DNA of 64,000 nucleotides, taken from assembly GCA_037447655.1 (NCBI GenBank), contig JBBHKE010000081.1, positions 48,995 through 112,994 on the forward strand, given 5' to 3'. The DNA is from Zygnema cylindricum (lineage: Eukaryota > Streptophyta > Zygnematophyceae > Zygnematales > Zygnemataceae). Positions 13,963-24,597 of the stretch are shown here, piece after piece (the stretch's first letter is position 1; each line of letters begins with the position of its first letter). The translations under genes were made by a program, and so were the position numbers. A model generated the notes under the pieces. The model had not been told where the DNA came from and searched no databases. It saw only the letters and a list, made by a program, of their open reading frames with translations.

Positions 13963-14007
13963 AAGAGTAACGATTTTGGTGTGAGAAAGAAAGGTTTTTC
14001 AGGACAC
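13963..14007 (-). promoter_or_regulatory. Probable 5' UTR exon part of the TPX2-domain gene
   Basis: On the minus strand the sequence TTCCTTTTATGCAG is followed by GTGTCCTG and 45 bases later by the start ATG. The pyrimidine-rich AG is a plausible 3' splice site, suggesting a 5'-UTR intron. No upstream non-coding exon could be located; 14010-14450 is pyrimidine-rich on the plus strand and may hold the promoter. Confidence 0.35.
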
Positions 14008-14452
14008 CTGCATAAAAGGAAAAAGGATTCAGCAGTTTCCTCTCAACCCCTACTCAACCGTTCCCATCTCTTCTCGTCTCTTCGTCTTCAGCTCAGCTTC
14101 TGTTGCTACTCTTTCTCTCTCTCTCCTGTCCATTTCTTGATGCACTTTTCTTCTCCCTTTCCCCTTCCCTTTATGCTGCTGCTAACTCCCTCAGTTAATT
14201 AACCTATTTTTCACTCACTCACTCTACCACTTTCCTGCATTCAGTGTCTTCAGAGCAAGCAGACGTACCTATAAAGTTCCAAGGAGAACCCTCCCATACA
14301 TTCTCATCCTCTCGCGGTATATTTCCCCGATACAAAATCTCTACCGCTCTCTCTACCTCTTCTCTCTTCCTGAGTTACAATGAAACGGACAGAATAAAAG
14401 GAAAAGGATCTGAAGTTCAAAAACAACAAAAAAACCTCATGGAAATATCCAG

Positions 14453-14876
14453 TCAGTAGTCAAAATCACTGCTAGTCCGCGGGAAGGACGTCGGTTGCAC
14501 TCTTTCAAGTTCGTCACTCTCGGTGGATCCAGCAGAGTAAACCTGAAAGAAGAAACGCAATTGGTACATTGCAAATGAGTAAACTACAGTACAGTACAGT
14601 ACTGTATAGGTTAAGTACAGTAATGTTCTCTGTTGATAAAGGATTTTAAATATCTATCAGCTGGACAGAAAATATTAAATGAATAAATCCAATTGGTACA
14701 TAGCAAACGCGTATAATTATTCTAAATGTTCGCTGTCGATACTGGTTTTGAACATTCTTTGGACCCAGCAAAGCTGATGAAAACTTGAAAAGTAAACGAA
14801 TAAATGAAACCAGTACCTTATAAATGTAGTTGGGGTCTGGTGTAACCGTACATCTGATTTGGCCCGACATGTCTCC
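14453..14876 (-). CDS. Last two exons of an unrecognised minus-strand gene
   Basis: I do not recognise this protein. Two short minus-strand segments behave like terminal exons. Segment 14876-14817 (20 codons, containing GQIRCTVTPDPNYIYK) is preceded by CCTTGCAG and followed by GTACTGG. Segment 14542-14453 (29 codons plus TGA, containing SAGSTESDELERVQ) is preceded by CTTTCAG. Both junctions are phase 0 and the join stays open. The gene would end about 450 bp upstream of the TPX2-domain gene on the same strand. Upstream exons beyond 14.9 kb were not found; an open stretch near 15240-15290 (ending GTTTTTCACCCTGAA before GTGAGT) is a possible candidate. It could be chance. Confidence 0.35.
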
Positions 14877-15804
14877 CTGCAAGGCTGCAGCAGGTCGCCG
14901 AATAATTGAATGAGTATTCATTCCGCAACTTTTCGAGTCAGTATTACAGATTTAATCGCTTATTCATCGGATCCAGAGCAGAAAGTTTTTGTGAAGTACT
15001 TATTGTTAAAAATTATATGGCGTTGAGGGGAGAGGCATAGCGCGCCAGCGGTCAGTACTGTACTGTAGAGTTACAGTGATGTCAGAAGAATATAGATCTT
15101 GCAGAGAATCGTGTGCATGCCAATCGTAAACGGTAGGCGGAAACTTATGGTATCTCGTCGCTAGACCGTCATTACTACAGTACGGTATCTTCCAATAGAT
15201 TTCACTCACCGTACGGACATCACTGTCTAGAAACTCACTTCAGGGTGAAAAACTGGAATCCTCCTTCGAAACTCCAAAAACCGTACAAATCAGAACAAGG
15301 ATTCGTACTGTTCACCTTTGGGAAGTTTGGGTGCAAGTCTCTTTAGTTTACCATGAGTACATGCTTATGTGGACATCTAAAGTTTCTAGATTGCTGCACC
15401 CATCCATCGCTTTCGAGCTAGAGACGTCGCTCACCCAACTACACATGACCAGTTGACGGGATTTTTGTGACGGCCGGCAGTCTAGTCGACGGCACAACGT
15501 GCGGGAGTCCTCTTGGCACCCGGACAGTGGTCACGCTGTTGGCGACCAGCAATATGGATTCCGTAAACAACAGGTCAGCAGAGAGAGGGCGGGAATGCCT
15601 CCCATCAAATGATCAAAATGAGTTGTACGAAGTTCGAACTACAGGAAAAGGTACGATGACATCATCATAGGGGAGCAATGCGTCGGATAATTCATAATTC
15701 CGAACCGTTTGAGCGTCCCCTGTTGCAACGAGCGTCCGAACTATTAGCCAGCATGTGACTGGCTGTGACGGAACGGGGCTCTGCACCGCGCATCGTCCTA
15801 AGCG

Positions 15805-15990
15805 TTGAGAATTTATTAGTGCTGATGCGAAATTAGAATATACGATTTTAATTCAGTTCAAGGAGACCTGGAAGATTGTGGTCCTCTCCCCTTGAATATA
15901 GCTGTCAAGTGTCAACAATAATTTACGATTTTCAGCCAAAAAAATTGCGACTGGAATTAGTATTATTAACTCTAATAACGAACGGACTGT
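15805..15990. repeat. Dispersed repeat family D, copy 2
   Basis: It matches 7605-7800: ATTTATTAGTGCTGATGCGAAATT, then AAGGAGAC, then a GTCC / CTT / AATA block and an AATTTACGATTTTCAGCC stretch. The surroundings (15000-16460) hold many TACTGTAC words and no convincing gene. Confidence 0.45.
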
Positions 15991-16465
15991 GTACTGTACC
16001 GTACTGCTGGTTACAGGGGATTATCGGGATTGCATTATGGGTATCGACCAATGTGTTCAGTTTTGTTTCTCCCTGAGTAATGATAGTCAGAAAATTCGTA
16101 TTGTACGATAATACTGTAGTTCGAGCTACAAAACGAGGCAAGCTTTATTTAAAATTTTAAGATAAATTACGTCTATATGTGCATTTTTCAAATTTCATGC
16201 GCACTATGAGCATAAATAACTGCACTTTCTTAACAGCGGTACGGTATGGCTTGCAGTTTTGCACTTTGCTGAGTTCAAGTACGAAAAAAGTTCGTGATGA
16301 CGTGGTAATTGGAGCAAAAATCTGTACAATATTGTACCTAGTGACGTAGCAAACTGACGTTTCCTGTTTAAAACAAAAATGCCGGCGATATCGTAAAACT
16401 GTAAATGGCTGCATGGTTTTCGTACAAATTCATTAGTTATGAGTTTGTGACGGAAGCAGCGCATC

Positions 16466-17011
16466 CATAGTTCAAAAGTAGGCGTTTTTATGGTAGGCCT
16501 TTGGTAGGCGCACAAAACTTGGCACTAAACTCACGTAGAGTAGGCATACTGTATGGGTGTGTGCTGTGGACACTATTGTACGGACGTACGAATCTGACGT
16601 ATGATCATAGTTCAGCGCACGCCGACGGACGAATTTTTTTAGCGAACTAAAACACGCGGACGTTCAAATTTGCAGACGCTAATATGACATATAGTCCTAT
16701 CGTAAGTTGTGTTATGGGCTTTTCATGTGATCTTCTTAGATCGCTACTTTGATCAGAACCGTCCGATCGTCTGAATCTGACGGTTTAAAAAAGTTTTACC
16801 TCAAAACTCACAGAAATTATTGTTTTTGTCCGTTTTTTTTTCAAAATTTAGACATGACGTTTAATTCTCTATCGATCGATGTGCAACTCAACCCTGTAAC
16901 TATTTTTTTTCATTTTTCGACCAATACAATATGGGTCTTAAGGGCATACTGTATGTTTTGCATACAATAGGCATATTGTATGGGCCTACTTTCACCTACT
17001 TTTGAACTATG
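16466..17011. mobile_element. MITE family F, copy 1 (about 546 bp)
   Basis: It begins CATAGTTCAAAAGTAGG and ends with the inverted complement CCTACTTTTGAACTATG. The interior shares TAAGTTGTGTTATGGGCTTTT, GATCTTCTTAGATCGCT and CATACTGTATG / CATATTGTATG words with copy 2 at 28511-28781, which lies in the opposite orientation. No transposase frame. The right end lies about 400 bp upstream of the HACD start codon, next to its duplicated promoter. Confidence 0.85.
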
Positions 17012-17036
17012 ATTTGAATTGCCAATCGCCACCCTT

Positions 17037-17414
17037 GCAAAGATTCTATCACCGACATTCGCCAATATTGGAAGTTTGGAACGACTCGTTCTGTATTTCT
17101 AACAGGTCGCACCTTCTGCTACGAGTCGTACTTTTCTGTAAGCAATCACACTGTATTCTATTGCACTGCACATTGTACTGTACTGAAAAGCAGAACTGAG
17201 CTGCATAGCAAAGAAGAAAAGGTTGAACTCATTTAGCAAAGATTATATCACCGACATTCGCCAAAATTGTAAACGAGTTGTACTGTGGTCGTACTGTGCT
17301 GTCACAAGTCGTACTGTATTGTAATAAATAATACTGTATTCTATTGTACTGCACAGTGTACTGTACTAAAGAGCAGAACTGAGCTGCACAGCCAAGAAGA
17401 AAGGTTGAACTCCA
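17037..17414 (+). repeat. Tandem duplication of the HACD promoter/5' UTR
   Basis: Two consecutive blocks, 17037-17234 and 17236-17414, share GCAAAGATT.TATCACCGACATTCGCC, ACTGTATTCTATTG, AGCAGAACTGAGCTGCA and AAGGTTGAACTC in the same order. The second copy ends five bases before the start codon at 17420. The blocks differ by several indels, so the duplication is not recent. If the block contains the transcription start, the gene may have two equivalent start regions. Confidence 0.88.
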
Positions 17415-17419
17415 CAGCC

Positions 17420-20400
17420 ATGGCATCTGGCATCACCGTACGGAAGGCCTACCTTGTGACTTACAATGTTTTGCAAGCAGCTGGCTGGTAGGAATACTGA
17501 CACGTGCGAAGAATTTTTTCTACGAGAAACTTTTCAATTTTTGTTAAATAAGAAGTTTTTAACAAGAAGAAAGCAGAATCCTTGTTTTTTTCCTGTGTTA
17601 CGTCAGTCGAAAAGCATTGTTGTCATCATAAGAATTGGAAAATATAAATCAAGTTATATACATGCTATACATAATAGTTTTAGAATCATTAGAGCCTTTA
17701 TATTTTTGATCGAAAAACACTTGGAATCATGAAAATAGGGTTGACAATCTTGCATTTGCTTATTGCTGAGCAGTAATCAGTCCTCATAGCCTTTATTGAG
17801 AAATTGAAGGCATGTTTTTCTATTTTTTTATGTTAATTCCTTTTCCTGTTTCCTCTTATCCTCTCAGGTTTGTCGTTTTGTGGACAATTAAAAGCATGTT
17901 TTTTTGTTTTTTTTGTTAATTCCTTTTCCTGTTTCCTCTACCCTCTCAGGTTTGTCGTTTTGTGGACAATTAAAAGCATGTTTTTTTGTTTTTTTTGTTA
18001 ACTCCTTTTCCTGGTATCCTCTATCCTCGCAGGTCTGTCGTTTTGTGGACAATTGCGCGCTCCGCTATTGCGACAGGGAGGCTGAGTGAGGCCTACAAAG
18101 TTGCAGCACAGGATGTTTGTAAGTTTTTGGCAATTGCAGGAATTATGAGTTTTGTAAATTTGGAATGAGACACGTGGAGAAGCATTGGAAAACTTTGGAA
18201 AATGCTGAGAAACTTTGAGAAAATCTGAGAATCTTAGGGGCACTCTGGGAAAATGTGAAGAAAATTTGAGAATCTTTGGGACACAACTTTGAAAAACTCT
18301 GAGAAATGTCGAGAAACTTTGAGACTCTTCGAAAAGCTTTTAGAAACGTTGAGAAGATTTTAGACACTTTGAGACAGTTTGAGAAATGCTGTGGAAATTT
18401 GGAAAGCTTTGAGGCACCTTGAGACAATTCGAGACATGCTAAGAAATTCTGAAAAGCTTTGCGAACTTTCAACACTTTGAAACTTTTGAGACACTTTGAA
18501 AACGTTTGATAAGCTTTGAGAAACTTTGAGAATCCTTGAGAAACTAGAAACACTTTGAGACACTAAGATTTTTTTTACTCGAAACACTTTGAGAAACGTG
18601 AGAAATTTGAGACATTTTAAGGCACTTTGAGAAACTCCGAGAAACTTTGGGAAATTTTGGGACACTTTGAAAACTTTCTTAACACTTTGAAGTTTCAGAA
18701 CTTTGGGAAACTTTGAGAAACTCTGAGAAGCTTTAAGACACTTTGAAATTTTTTGAGAAGCTTTGAGACACTGTGAGAAACTTTGAGAAACTTATAAGGA
18801 GGAAGAAACTTTGGAAACTTTGCGATACTTTGAGAAACTTTGTGAAGCTTTGAAAAACTTTCTGACTCTTTGAAAAGACCATGAACAATGCCGGTTTTGA
18901 TCTGCAACAATTCTTGACTCCCAAAGTACATGCAATGTTGACTTTTAAAGGAAAAAATGATCACAATTATTTGAGCTCGAGTGTTGAGACACTTTGTACC
19001 AAGCACCTAAGTCAATAATAATTATAGGGAGCATAATTAATATCTCTTTGCATTTTAAATTTACCATTTGAAGTCAGATAATGCTTACTACAAAGCTAAA
19101 CTAATTGTGCAGACAAAGCTTAGAATTTTTTTGGTGGGGTGGTGGAACAGACATTCTTCAGTTCGCAGCAGGGCTTGAAGTTCTTCATTCTCTTTTTGGT
19201 ATAACCTTTTCTGTTGCTTGTGTTTGAATAAGTTTTGATTTGGTCTTCTTTGCTGGCTTTCAATTTTAAACTATTGTGGAGATGGCCATAAGCATCTTAA
19301 TTAAAGTTGAATTCTTCCGTATTTCAGTTTGAAATTGCCGTTCTGGTATGAGGAAATTATGTGTCCTGTACAAACAAAGAGAATGTTTGTGCAAGTCTAT
19401 CTTTTCTGGATGATTTCGAGACTGGGATGATTTTCTGTTAGAGTGTCAATCGGCAGAAATATTCCGGATACATTTGTTTTGTTTTCCTAATACTGTACTT
19501 CATTTTTTCGACATATGAAACGTTTGAAACACCTGGAACATTTGGACATTTTCAACCTTCGAAACATTTTGAACATTTGGACATTGGGAATGTTTGAAAC
19601 ATTTGCAACATTTGAAACATCCAGAACAATTAAAACTCATCTCAAAACTTTGAAGCACTTGGAACAGCACTTGGAACATTTATAATGTCTAGAATATTTG
19701 AAAAGTTTGGAATATTTGAATTAACTAAAAAAAATAAAAAAATCAATGGTCATATGGTGGTCGGAAAAAGTTTCTGAATACAATTGTCGGCAATTAATGT
19801 GGACAGGACTTGTTCCCAGTGGAGTGCTTACAGCACTAATGCAGTGGGCCGGCCGATCTCATGTTCTCTTTGCAGTACTTATGAATACTCCTGAGGCATG
19901 TATTACTCTTCGACTGCAATTTTTTATTTTATTTTAAATCATCTATGTTTTGGTTTTTAGGTTAATTTTGTCGTGCTGCTTCACATGCAATGATGGCAAG
20001 TTCTATGCGAATGTGGAAAAGCAGAGGAGATAAGATTTGTAATGAGATATGTACACCGTATATCGTTATTATTGTTAATGTTTTTTTCGCCACTTAAAAC
20101 GTCTTTTCTCCGTACACACTTGTCCGATTTTCACATGGAGACCTCCAATTGGAAGGTGAGAATCTTGGCTTTCCATCGCAACAGTCAGAGCCATAATCCG
20201 ACAAGCTGTACGTAGAAAAGATGTTTTAAGTGGCAAAAAAAACATTAACATATTAGCGATACACGGTGTACTGTGTAACTGTACTAGGTTCTGTTGTCGA
20301 ATACTGACATGTTTTTTTGCTGTGGTTGCAGGTACAACGTTCTCCGGCCGTTTTTGGGATGTATGCTGCCTGGGCTTTATCTGAGGTGCGTTGTTTATGA

Positions 20401-23239
20401 AAGCGTGTTTATTTAATTTAAATGTGTTTAAATTTTAACATCTGCGCTTTGGATTGATCACTAGTTTTGCTAATTTATGATGCAAAGAGTACGTGCACCA
20501 TCTCCTTTCTATGTGAAATATTTTTTATCATTTCTTTTTTCATAACCGTTATCGATTTTGTAACCATGAAAACGGCTATGTAGTGGATTTTTTCCTCAAG
20601 TTGTGGAAAAGTATCTACTTAGCGTATTTTTTCCTAACATCCAGGTGTACACTCTTATAAGCTACTTATTACAGCCTCAGTATCGACACTAATTTAATGT
20701 GTAACATTGCTTTCAAAAAGCGCGGTCAAAAGTAAACCAGAGAAGGTTTCAAGAGAGAATTGTAACATTAGAAACAGATTATAACATTGCTCTTCTAATT
20801 CAAAGATAACGAGGACAAATTGTTGTAAAATATATTGGAAATCGGCAAGTGAATTTTACGATGTTCTATCAATTCAGGAACTATCTCCTATACCCGTATT
20901 TAATTATGTCGTATCTTTGATCTCGCATTAAACTTTTGTTCAATATGATTGTTTCATTAGGTTAGAAAGATTTGGAATGTCAAACCACACTATAAGTGGA
21001 AACAAGCCGCAAGGGTTGTTGATGATTATGCGATTTTAATAACTATTGGAGAATTGTGAACAATGATAATCTTATTTCAAGAATTCATTTCACCAATGAA
21101 GTTTTGTGCTTTCTATAATTTTAGCACTTATTCTCGATCAACTCTATCAATGTCTAATTCCCCGACACTCCCTCCTCCCTCCCTCTTCCCTCCCTCTTCC
21201 CTCTCTTCCCCCTCTTCCCTCTCTTCCCTCTTCTACTCCCATCTTCAAATGACCATGGTGAGAATAAAGACGAAGAATGCCTTTGTACCTCAATACAGTT
21301 GGTATATAGTGAGATTGATCTCAAAGTATTTCTTATCCCTTTTTTTAATCTGAATTTATATCGTGTTAATTATGTAGATTTTTTAATCAATCAATCATAA
21401 TTTGATAATCCTTTTTTATCGATTTTCCTTACCATGAGTTCCCATGTGGGTTTAGAACAGGTGGTTCGATATCCACAATATGCTCTCTCTCTTTTGGGAG
21501 CCTGTCCTTATGCTCTAACTTGGCTTAGGTGAACCGTCTACCTCTCTCCTCCTCCCTCTCCTCCCTCTCCTCCCTCTCCTCCCTCCCCTAATGGTTTTGC
21601 CTCTCCTCCATCTCCTCTCGCTCCTGCCTCTCCTCACTCTCCTCTCTCTTCTCTCTCTCCTCTCTCTCCCCTCTCCCCTCTCTCCTCTCTCCTCCCTCTC
21701 CTCTCTCTCCTCCTCCCTCTCCTCTCTCTCCTCTCTACTCCTCCCTCTCCTCTCCTCCCTCTCCCCCCTCTCCTCTGCCTCCCCCTCTCCTCTTCCCTCT
21801 CCCTCCTCTCCTCCCGCCCCTTCCCCTCCTCCCTCTCCTCCTCCCTCTCCTTGCTCTCCTCTCTCTCCTCCCTCTCTTCTCTCCTCTCCCTCTCCTCCCT
21901 CTCCCCCTTTCTTCCCTCTCCTCCCTCTCCTCCCTCTCCTTCCTCTCCTTCCTCTCCTCCCTTTGTGCATCTTGCTTATAATATTTTTTAAATGACAACA
22001 ATTGGGTTTGCATACGATGGTGGATTTCCAGGTACACTGCCTTCATTGTGCTGTATCCCATTGGAGTATTTTACGGAGAGAGTAAGTTCCGTTCCGTTTT
22101 GTTTCTCTTATTTTGTTGTTTTGTTTCTCGTTCTTCAATGTTTTTTATTGATGTTTATGTGCTCTTTTTTTTGGCTTTTTCCCTTGGTTCTGAATAATTT
22201 TACGGAGAGAATAAGTTCCGTTCCATTTCGCTTATTTTGTTGTTTGGTTTCCTGTTTTTCGATGTTTTTCTTTTATGTTTTTTATTGATGTTTATGTGCT
22301 TTTTTTTTTCCCCCTTGGTTCTGAAAGGGAATATGAGGAGGTTTTGCAGTGCATCTTGTGTACTTGGCGTTGCCGTACATAAAAAAGAAAAAACTTTTCA
22401 ACAATTTCTTTTCCCATCTTCCATTTGACTACCACACATTTCTTCTGGTGAGAGAGAATGACGCTCCCTTACCTCAATAATACCCCAAAAATAACATATT
22501 TGCTTTTTTCCGTTTTAAACTTTTGTTCCATTTTAAACTTTTTTTCACTTTCCAGATTTTATAAAAAACCTTTGTACAACTGTTAGCATTGCATGTGTTC
22601 CTGAATTCTTATTGTTGTTCTCCCTTTTTTTTAAAAGAAAAGGAAAAATACAAGGAAAGAAGAAGAGGAATGGGAGAAGTAATGTTTGTTTTTCATGTTT
22701 GTTTTCTTATAAATTTTAACATAAAGCGTGCATAACAAACTTGCAGTGTCAATTCTTGTAAAATTTGTGATTTTTTGAGAAAAAAAAGTTAAAAATAGTT
22801 ACAAAATTGAATGTCAAGTTGTTACAATTTTATATGGCTTTGGTATCCGGATTCAAAAATCTGTATGAAGAGGGTGGTTTTAAGCGTTTAAATCATTAAT
22901 TAAGTACACTATCAATCAGATTATAAAAAAAAAAATAAAAAAAAAACAATGAAATGAAATGGGAATAGGTTTGTGTTTGATTTAAGGCGTGGACAAAAGT
23001 TTATTGAATAATTCAAAAGCCGATCAGTTTTTTGGGTTTCTTAGGGCTTTTTAGGGTTTTCCGGGGGTTTTTTTAGGGTTTTTGACATGTTGACATTTTC
23101 ATACATAATGCAGGTATTACTTGCGGTGTATCCTATCCTATGGTTACAACTTTATTTGTATATGTGGAAACAGAGAAACTCGAAGGTTGGTCGTGGGAGA
23201 GATAAGAAAGCTAGTAGTAGCAGAAATAAACGAGAGTAA
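17420..23239 (+). CDS. PAS2: Very-long-chain 3-hydroxyacyl-CoA dehydratase (PASTICCINO2 / HACD family), nine exons
   Basis: Third step of microsomal fatty-acid elongation: dehydration of 3-hydroxyacyl-CoA to trans-2-enoyl-CoA by a multi-pass ER membrane protein. Exons: 17420-17487, 18033-18118, 19169-19198, 19807-19895, 20332-20385, 21461-21528, 22032-22081, 22350-22447 and 23114-23239, in agreeing phases, 222 aa (Arabidopsis PAS2 is about this size). Recognisable blocks: RKAYLVTYNVLQAAGW, GLEVLHSLFGLVPSG, LTALMQWAGRSH, WALSEVVRYPQYAL, YTAFIVLYPIGVFYGE, ALPYIKKKKLF, and a C-terminal lysine/arginine-rich tail. Catalytic Tyr140 and Glu148 are present but one residue further apart than usual. 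Oddities: intron 4 starts GC; exon 2 may end at 18114 with exon 3 starting at 19162, which also keeps frame and adds one residue; intron 1 carries decoy copies of the exon 2 start; the donor of exon 7 is duplicated. The start codon context CAGCCATGG is good. Gene symbol is by family only. Confidence 0.9.
17811..18055 (+). repeat. Triplicated intron 1 acceptor / exon 2 start (82-83 bp unit)
   Basis: Three tandem copies each contain a T-rich tract, TTCCTTTTCCTG, a CTCTCAGG- or CCTCGCAGG-type acceptor and TGTCGTTTTGTGGACAATT. Potential exon starts fall at 17868, 17950 and 18033. Only the third continues into HACD coding sequence (GCGCGCTCC); the first two run into AAAAGCATG and T-rich intron, so they are decoy exon starts. 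Confidence 0.93.
18180..18890. repeat. Degenerate TTTGAGAAAC minisatellite in HACD intron 2
   Basis: About 700 bp of loosely repeated CTTTGAGAAACTTTGAGACA words of roughly ten bases with many substitutions. Long minus-strand frames rich in SQSFSKFLKV are products of this periodicity, not genes. A related GAACATTTGGAA-type repeat occupies about 19500-19720 in intron 3. Confidence 0.85.
20052..20270. mobile_element. MITE family A, copy 2, in HACD intron 4
   Basis: It starts TACACCGTATATCGTTATTA and ends with the near-complement TATTAGCGATACACGGTGTA. Inside these are paired TTTTTTTCGCCACTTAAAAC and GTTTTAAGTGGCAAAAAAAA arms and a pair of ACACTTGTCCGATTT / AATCCGACAAGCTGT words. A TA at each end fits a TA target duplication. 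It ends 61 bp upstream of HACD exon 5. Confidence 0.9.
21532..21964 (+). repeat. Pyrimidine tract (CTCCCTCTC-type) in HACD intron 6
   Basis: About 430 bp of almost uninterrupted C and T, immediately after the exon 6 donor at 21529, with only a few purines. Open frames on both strands here (Ser/Leu/Pro or Arg/Glu/Gly runs) are low-complexity artefacts. The intron resumes normal composition before exon 7. Confidence 0.95.
22068..22290 (+). repeat. Duplicated exon 7 donor region of HACD
   Basis: The sequence TTTTACGGAGAGAGTAAGTT at the real exon 7 donor is followed about 130 bp later by TTTTACGGAGAGAATAAGTT, and both copies continue with CCGTTCC and a T-rich TTATTTTGTTGTTT stretch. In the second copy the donor GT has become AT, so it cannot act as a normal 5' splice site. 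Confidence 0.9.
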
Positions 23240-23699
23240 TTTTTCATTTTCTAGAGAGAAAACGAGAGTAGTTTTTTTTTTTAGAGAGAAAGAAACAAGA
23301 GTAATTTTTCTTTTATTAGAGCAGTTTTCGCACTTCTTAAGTCAAAAATAGGATTGAAAGAAAATAAACTTTTTCTCCAATTAGAGTTGTTCTCATATAT
23401 CGCTTGTTTGGACTTGCTTTTTTGTGAAGAAAAGGACAAATATCAAGAAAATGGGAGTAGAGATACCTGCTCAAAAATAGTTTCTACAAGGTAGTAAGTT
23501 GCAAAATAGTCTTTATAACCAGAAACAGTAATTAAAGTAAAGAGAACAAATCAATTATAAATACAAATATGCAAAATAAACAAAACATAAATGTGACTGG
23601 TCACCTACGACGAATACAAAATATTAACTACCAATAACTAATGTATTAACAACTCGGTAAAAGTAATTACAGTTAAAGACATAAGGAACTCAACCTACT

Positions 23700-24590
23700 A
23701 CGAACTACCCGATTCTTTCTCTCTCATCTGATCTCTCTCTCACCCTCAACCCACCTCTCTCTCGTACCATCCCCTCGCTCCCCTCCCCTCGCCCTCGCTC
23801 ATCCACTCACTCGCCCTCGCTCATCCACTCACTCGCCCTCCTCTCTTTCGCCCCCTCTCACTCGCCCCCCCCTCTCTATCGCCGCCCCCTACTCTCAATC
23901 TATCTTCCTCTCTCCATATCTTTAACCCTCCAATTGTACCTCTCTCCCTGCCACCCACCCACCCACCCACCCACCCACCCACCCTCCCTCNNNNNNNNNN
24001 CCCTTCTTCTCTCTTTTCCCTCCCCCTCCCCCTCCCCCTTCCCCTTCCCCTCTCCCTCTCCTTCTCCTCCTACAAAAAAAAAGAAAACAAAAAAAATCAA
24101 TCCCTCATACGATAGTAGTCTCCCCTTACTAACTTTTTTCTTATTTTTTTTCCTTCCTCTTTTTTCTTTTGTTTGTCCGGTCTATTCTGTTCCCTCCTTC
24201 CCCCTCCCCTTCCTCCTCTTCCTCTCCCTCTCCCCTTCCCCTTCCCCCTCCCCCTCCCCCTCCCCCCTCTCTCTCTCTCTTCCCCCCCTCCTCTTTCCCC
24301 CCTCCCCTCTCCCCTCTCCCCTCTCCTCCTTCCCTCTCCCCCCTCCTCTCTGCCCTCTCCTCTCTCCCCTCTCCTCCCTCCTCTCCTCTCTCTTTCCTCT
24401 CTCCTCTTCTCTCCTCTCTCCTCTTGTCTCTCCTCTCCTTTTTCCTCTCTCCTCTCCTCCCTCTCTCCTCTCTCCGTTCTCCCCTCACCCTCACCCCCAT
24501 CCTCATCCTCTTGCTGACCATCAACCTCACCCTCTCTTCCCCCTCCCCTCCCTCCCTTTTTTTGTGATGTTTACCTTTTTTTTTTTTTTT
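23700..24590. repeat. Pyrimidine-rich simple-sequence region around an assembly gap
   Basis: CTCTC, CCCACC, CCCTCC and CCTTCCC repeats dominate both sides of the gap at 23991-24000. No coding potential beyond low-complexity frames. A second CTCTCCC stretch continues inside the GILT intron at about 24700-24900. Positions 23240-23700 are AT-rich and hold the HACD 3' flank, with no further exon seen. Confidence 0.9.
23991..24000. other. Assembly gap (10 N)
   Basis: Ten undetermined bases sit between a CCCACC array and a CCCTCC array. A round number of N often marks a gap of unknown size, so sequence, including the missing 5' exons of the GILT gene, may be absent here. Confidence 0.98.
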
Positions 24591-24597
24591 TCGGCAG

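Noticed and set aside
18143-19006. Minus-strand frames with SQSFSKFLKV repeats
   Set aside because: Products of the TTTGAGAAAC minisatellite inside HACD intron 2.
19328-19345. Candidate HACD microexon reading FEIAVL between CAG and GTATGAG
   Set aside because: It needs a phase that the preceding exon cannot supply, and exon 19169-19198 already supplies the LEVLHS block in frame.
21515-22061. Arg/Glu/Gly- and Ser/Leu/Pro-rich frames on both strands
   Set aside because: Read from a pyrimidine tract; the real coding exons 6 and 7 flank it.
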